Shown here piece by piece: positions 59,106-64,000 of a stretch of DNA of 64,000 nucleotides. Positions within the stretch are counted from its first letter, which is position 1, and each line of letters begins with the position of its first letter. The notes under the pieces are model-generated. The model was not told the DNA's origin. It was given only the letters and a program-made list of their open reading frames with translations, and made no database searches. The DNA lies in assembly GCA_023375675.1 (NCBI GenBank), contig JALQBC010000001.1:1302001-1366000 (forward strand), given 5' to 3'. The stretch is from Cytospora piceicola (Eukaryota; Ascomycota; Sordariomycetes; Diaporthales; Cytosporaceae). A program made the position numbers and the translations under genes.

Positions 59106-61759
59106 TTTAAGAATAGTATTCTTCGGCTAAGAGTAGTAGTATAGCTACTAGTCTTTAAATAAGAAGAGTAGTAGTTTAGTTTTTATAGTTATTCTACCGT
59201 ACTATTATACTTATAAACGACTTTATCTTCTTTAACGTTTAAATTATAAAAGAGTTATCTTTAAGTTTATAACGTTTCGCCTTTATCCTTTAAAGTTTAA
59301 ATATTATTAATACGGTATATTAGTTAAATAAGAGAGTATAATATAACTTTATTAACTATAACTTATATCCGTTTCCGACTATAATAGTCTGCTATAGATA
59401 AAGCCTTTAAGCGGTAAGCCTGTCTTTTTAAAGGTAAGTATAACGGTAAGCCTGTCTCTTTATTACTTTAAACTAAACTACTACTATTTAGAATATTTTA
59501 TAATACTTTAGTATACCGTTAGTTATATATTTACCGAAGAATCTAGGTTTTTTATTATTAGCTATATATTAACTTTTTATCGGTATTTTACCTTTTATAA
59601 TAAATACTTTTACCTTACCTTTTTTAAGCTATTACTATAACTATTAGTTTAAATCCTTTTATAGCCTTAAAGAAGGGAATAAAGCGTATAACCTCTTTTT
59701 TATTATCGGTAGTTATAAATATAGCCGCTTCGATAACGTTATCTATTAGGCTATATATAACTTAAGCGTTTTTAAGAGCCGCTTTAGCGATACTTTCGCT
59801 TTTATCTGCTTTACCGTCGGCTTTTAAAAGAGCTATATAATCGACTACGCTTATAATCGTTTCGGCGTTAATATACTTAATATTAAAAAGAAAGATATCC
59901 TTTTAGCTATAATCTATACTATTTCCCGGCTTTCGATTATAGTTAACGAAGTCGAAATTACTTTATAGGCTAGCCTTTTCGATATAAAGCTCCGGCGCTT
60001 ATTTACTATTAATAAAAGATAGTTAATAGGTATAAACTTTTTTATAGATAACCTTATCGATATCTTTAAGGTTTTTAGTATTAAGGTACGGTTCGATACA
60101 GTAAGTTTTTCTTATAACTAAATATTCCGATACTAATAAGATTAAACGCTAGTATATTAAATATAAAGATTTAATACCGCTATTAAACCGGCCGAGGGCG
60201 GTATGTTAAAGGGGTGGGCTATAACGGACTATAGGCCTTTTAAAGCTATTAAAAAGACAGCGGCTAAGCTTAATCCGGCTGATTTAAAGCGTTTAGTTAA
60301 CTCGGTAAAGTTAATAAGTATTTTACTTTATAAACTAATAAACGTTATTATTAATATAATGACGGTATATTAAGTGTTTTATAGTAGAGAGATAATCGCT
60401 AATATTTATTAAAGCGATAATAATAATAACAGTATTAATAGTAATAATAGATATAATAAAAAAGAGTAATAAGTTATTTAGATATTTCGAAGGCTTGTTT
60501 CTTTACAGCGATTAATCTTATACTATTTATTATTTAGGTAGTAATATAAATAGTAATATTATTTATCCTGCCCTATACTTTATAAAATATTACCTTTTAG
60601 TTTAAGTTTTAAGTCTTTTTTACCGACAAACGTTTATTTTTTTATACTATAGGTTAGTAAGCCTTTAGTTAAGTTAATAAAAGGGTATAGTTACTTTTAA
60701 TTTACGGCTTCTGTACCTTTTAAGATATTAACTAAATTTTTTATAGCTTCTTAGACTTATTAGATCCTTACTTTACTTTTCGAAACGGCTTGCTCGGCGG
60801 CGTTTATATTCTGCTTAGCTTAAACGTTTAAAAACTTAACCTTTATAAAAGCTTAAAAGATAGATTATATATATTTGTTTATATATTACTTTTAACTTTT
60901 AACTTATACCTTTTAGTCTTAAATATATTGCTTATTCTTTTATATATTAACGTTTTTATTTTCGAGCTAACGGTTTAAGACTTTTATAAGCCTTTTTTTT
61001 TCGTTTATTAAACGTTTTTACTTTAAAACGCTTTACTTTCTCTCTGTTACTCGAACCTTAAAGGCTAAAACGCGATATTCCTTTTTATCGAGCTTAAGGT
61101 CTATTAAAGCGTGTATAAGGCTATTAAGCCCGGGGTATATATTTTATATAGCGTGTATAAACTAAACTAAAATATCTTTAGCGTTATTTAGTTTATTACG
61201 GAAATAGTTTCAGAGAGTATAAGCTTTAATACCTTTAGTTAAAACTAACTTAGCCGGCTTATTTTTATATACTCTTTATATTATAAAGGTTTCGGTAAAT
61301 ACTATATTATAAACTGTAGTAACGGAAAAGAGAGGTAATATAGGTCGGCTAGCTATTATAGGTAGTAATATCTTAATTATTAGTTCGACGGTTAAAGTTA
61401 TATAGGTTATATTATTTTATAGTTACGTAAGCATAATTATTTACTTAATTAATATACTTTAAAATAGTAGTTATAGGAATCCGAAAACCTATCTCTAATA
61501 AGTTATAGATAACGAATTAGTACTAATAAGTATAAAGAAGTAGTAAATAATAATACTAATAGGTGTTAATTAATTAAGAAAACGTTTTAAGAAAGTAAGT
61601 TATTTATTAAATAAAGCTTAAATATAAAAAACTATTAAGTCTTTAGGCTTTTACCTCCGATTATTTATTTAGCTATTTTATAAAGTATAAAGTCCGGTTT
61701 ACTTAACTTAATTGTATCTTTACCTATATCTTATTAAGGTTAAATACTTAAACTTTTAA

Positions 61760-61850
61760 GCTTTTTCAGACTTATCGGTTTCTTTAGACTTATCGGCCTT
61801 TTTAGCCTTTTCGGCTTTTTTAGCCTTTTTAGCCTTTTTAACCTTTTTTC
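61760..61850 (-). pseudogene. fossil Lys/Ala/Glu-rich protein tail
   Basis: On the minus strand this reads KKAKKAEKAKKADKSKETD and ends at a TAA just after SEKA. Upstream, a TAA can be read as a former CAA (Gln). It is probably the basic C-terminal tail of a mutated gene; nothing more can be said. Confidence 0.4.
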
Positions 61851-62704
61851 GCTTTTACTGCTTAGCTATAAGGCTATTACTATCGAGGATTTACTTTAAC
61901 GCCGATACCTTTTTTTTCCTTATACTACCGAAGGTTATATTAGCTATCTTTTTCCGTATATTATTTACTTAGCTTACAGTTTCGTTAATTTTATTAACTG
62001 TTATAGCTAAGAGCTTAGTTATAACCCTTTAGTTAAAATTATAGCTAAAGTCGTTATCGGTAAGCTACGTTTTAAAAAAAGTATTTAGCTTATCGTCAAG
62101 CTTTTTTAAAAAGTCTTATTTAAAGAGTTCTTTCTTTAAAGTATTTAATAGTAATAGCCTAAGCTATTTATAGAACTCGGTAATATCGTAGGTAACTACC
62201 GAGTTAAAGTCTTCGATAACTTTAAAGTAGTAGATATCTTAAACGTAACGGTTAAAAGGCTAGCTTTAAATAATACATAATACTTTATATACTATAAAAG
62301 TCTTAAGCTTAATATACTTTTTTAGCTAGTCGGGGAATATAAGCTTAATAGTAAGTATTTATATCTCTTTTATATATACTTTATACTCAAGGTAGTTATA
62401 AACGGTATTATTAACTTATAGTATAACCTATATTACCTTTATATATTAGTTAACCCGGATAAAGCGTTTAAAAGACTATATAATAATACCGAAGTTTTAA
62501 AGATATTAGACTTAGATATCGTAGTAATAATAATAGTAAAGGTTTAAGCCGGCGGATCTATACTATTAGTTTAGTACTAAAACGTTAATATTAAATATAC
62601 TATCGTTAAACTTAGAAATATATATAGCTTTCTTTAATAAGGTTATACCGGCGTAGATCGATAAAACCGACAGAAAGGCCTTTTTTAAAATAGTAACTAA
62701 AAAG

Positions 62705-62860
62705 CTATTAAATAGTTAGCTTATAATATAAAAGTTATTAATACTAAATAGTACGAATAGGGGAAGGACTATTAGTATTATTTAATACTAATAAGAGAAA
62801 AGATTATTAGTACTAAATAGTACGAATAAGATTAAGGGTTATTAGTATTAAATAGTATTA
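62705..62860 (+). repeat. palindromic TTAGTACTAAATAGTAC cluster
   Basis: Four spaced copies of an imperfect palindrome of the form TTAGTAYTAAATAGTAYTAA, one as a hairpin (ATTAGTATTA, 2-base loop, TAATACTAAT). A related copy lies at 45,182-45,200. Confidence 0.55.
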
Positions 62861-64000
62861 ACGAGAAAAAGACTTATACTTATAGTTACTTTTAAAAAGT
62901 AACGACTATAACTAAGGTTTTCTTTTATTTAACGGCTTATTTAATAACTAGCTTTAGTATACAGTAGTTAATTAGTAACTTATAGATAATACGGCTAAAG
63001 ACAGCTTTTTACTCGGTAAGGATAAAGTCGTATAGGTTAAATCTATATATAAAGAGCTAAAGGTACGATAAGCTTAAATCCCCGGTACTATAGAGAATAG
63101 CGTTTATATATTTTATATTAAAAGAGATCGGGCTATCGCTTTAGTTAGCTATTTCTTTAACGGCTTATCGAGTACTCTTTTTTTTTCTTTTACCGCCCTT
63201 TACTCGAACTAACTAAATTCCAGACTTAATAAAGTCGTTTATAGTAACTTCTTTCGGTATATTCCTTATAACGTTCCTATTTAATATAACGTTATAACTA
63301 AGTATATTTATCGATACGATTATTAGTATATAGAAAATGCCGGCGTTTAAATAAAGCGCTACCTTTTTACCGTTATCGATAGCTGCCTTAACTTAGCTTT
63401 TTTTTAAAAGCAGCTTAATCTTATTCTTAACTACGCTAGCGTTATTATCGTTTAACATAAAGTCTTAAAAATAGTTATTTATATAATCGTTTATAAAATG
63501 TTTATTAATTCTGTATTTTAGCTTATATATCTTTACTATATACGAAGGGATATTATCGTAAAAGTAAACTAGTTAAAGCTTACCGTTAATATACTTAAAA
63601 AAGCAGATAATTATATTTATCCCTTAACGTATTCCGATATATTAAAGTATCGCTTTTATAATATCTCGGCTATTATAATCCTCGCCGGTATTCTGTATAC
63701 TTTATAAACCGAAAAGTAACGCTTACTACTACTAACTATAATATATATATATATAAGTAAGCGCCGTTTTTTATTTTTAAAATATAGCTTTCGGTAAGAA
63801 CTTTAAAACGTTATTTTTAATATCTATTATAAGCTTTTTTTTAAAAAAGGCTATACTATTTAAGTCTATATTTTACTAAAACAGAAAAATAAAACTACAG
63901 TAGTTTATAATTTTATTAATAATAGGCATAGCGGATATTATAATTAAAAAGGTTAAGCTAATCTTTCTATCTTTATAGTTTAGCTAGTAGGCTATATAGA

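Larger units (their letters stand above)
34320..64000. other. RIP-mutated AT-rich block (fossil transposons, heterochromatin-like)
   Basis: From about 34,320 to the right edge CpA and TpG are almost absent while TpA and CpG stay common, the signature of C-to-T change at CpA (RIP) rather than loss of methylated CpG. ATG becomes ATA and TGG becomes TAG, so no ATG-started frame of 60 codons or more remains right of 35,009. Long stretches read as protein if TAG/TAA at former Trp or Gln codons are ignored, so the block probably derives from transposons. I could not name any of them. It may be a centromere-like, subtelomeric or dispersed heterochromatic region; there is no telomere repeat at the edge. 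The stretches between the arrays listed below hold nothing else I can support. Confidence 0.9.

Overview
The window is genomic DNA from a filamentous ascomycete (Pezizomycotina, most likely a Sordariomycete; the genus cannot be fixed from sequence alone). The signs are short GT..AG introns with RCTRAY-type branch points, fungus-specific families (CFEM, Pmp3, Arb1), and the dispersed TACCTAGGTA-type intergenic motif. It has two very different halves: a base-balanced, gene-bearing half (1 to about 34,300) and an AT-rich, gene-free half (about 34,300 to 64,000) that looks heavily mutated by RIP (repeat-induced point mutation).

Gene half, left to right: the 5' part of a gene leaving the left edge on the minus strand (a TRAPPC12/TPR-like N-terminus, tentative); a 314-residue unrecognised protein (-); a 196-residue two-helix membrane protein (+); a 571-residue MFS transporter in four exons (-); a secreted, probably GPI-anchored CFEM protein (+); a decayed P-loop kinase/uracil phosphoribosyltransferase fusion (+, pseudogene); a class I glutamine amidotransferase-like protein (+); the mRNA 3'-end processing factor Clp1 (-); an inositol polyphosphate kinase of the Arg82/IPMK type (-); the Argonaute chaperone subunit Arb1 (+); a Pmp3-family membrane protein with a long tail (-); the spliceosomal DEAH helicase Prp22 (+); and a broken cytochrome P450 (+) next to the AT-rich block. 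Most gene models were rebuilt by hand from splice signals, and all complete ones close in frame.

Housekeeping functions (Clp1, Prp22, Arg82, Arb1) cluster at 16-31 kb. Accessory-type genes (MFS, CFEM, the unknown protein, the two pseudogenes) lie to the left or at the heterochromatin edge. The neighbours do not form an obvious biosynthetic cluster.

AT-rich half: CpA and TpG are nearly gone while TpA and CpG are common, the direct mark of RIP. ATG codons become ATA and TGG becomes TAG, so no ATG-started frame of 60 codons or more exists to the right of 35,009. Inside are many tandem arrays (periods of about 7, 9, 13, 14, 15, 17, 19, 36, 48, 66, 71 and 80 bp), a 36-bp repeat that still reads as about 14 in-frame 12-residue units, small inverted-repeat elements, and a ~130-bp element in three copies. 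I could not identify the parent transposons. No tRNA, rRNA or CRISPR array was seen.
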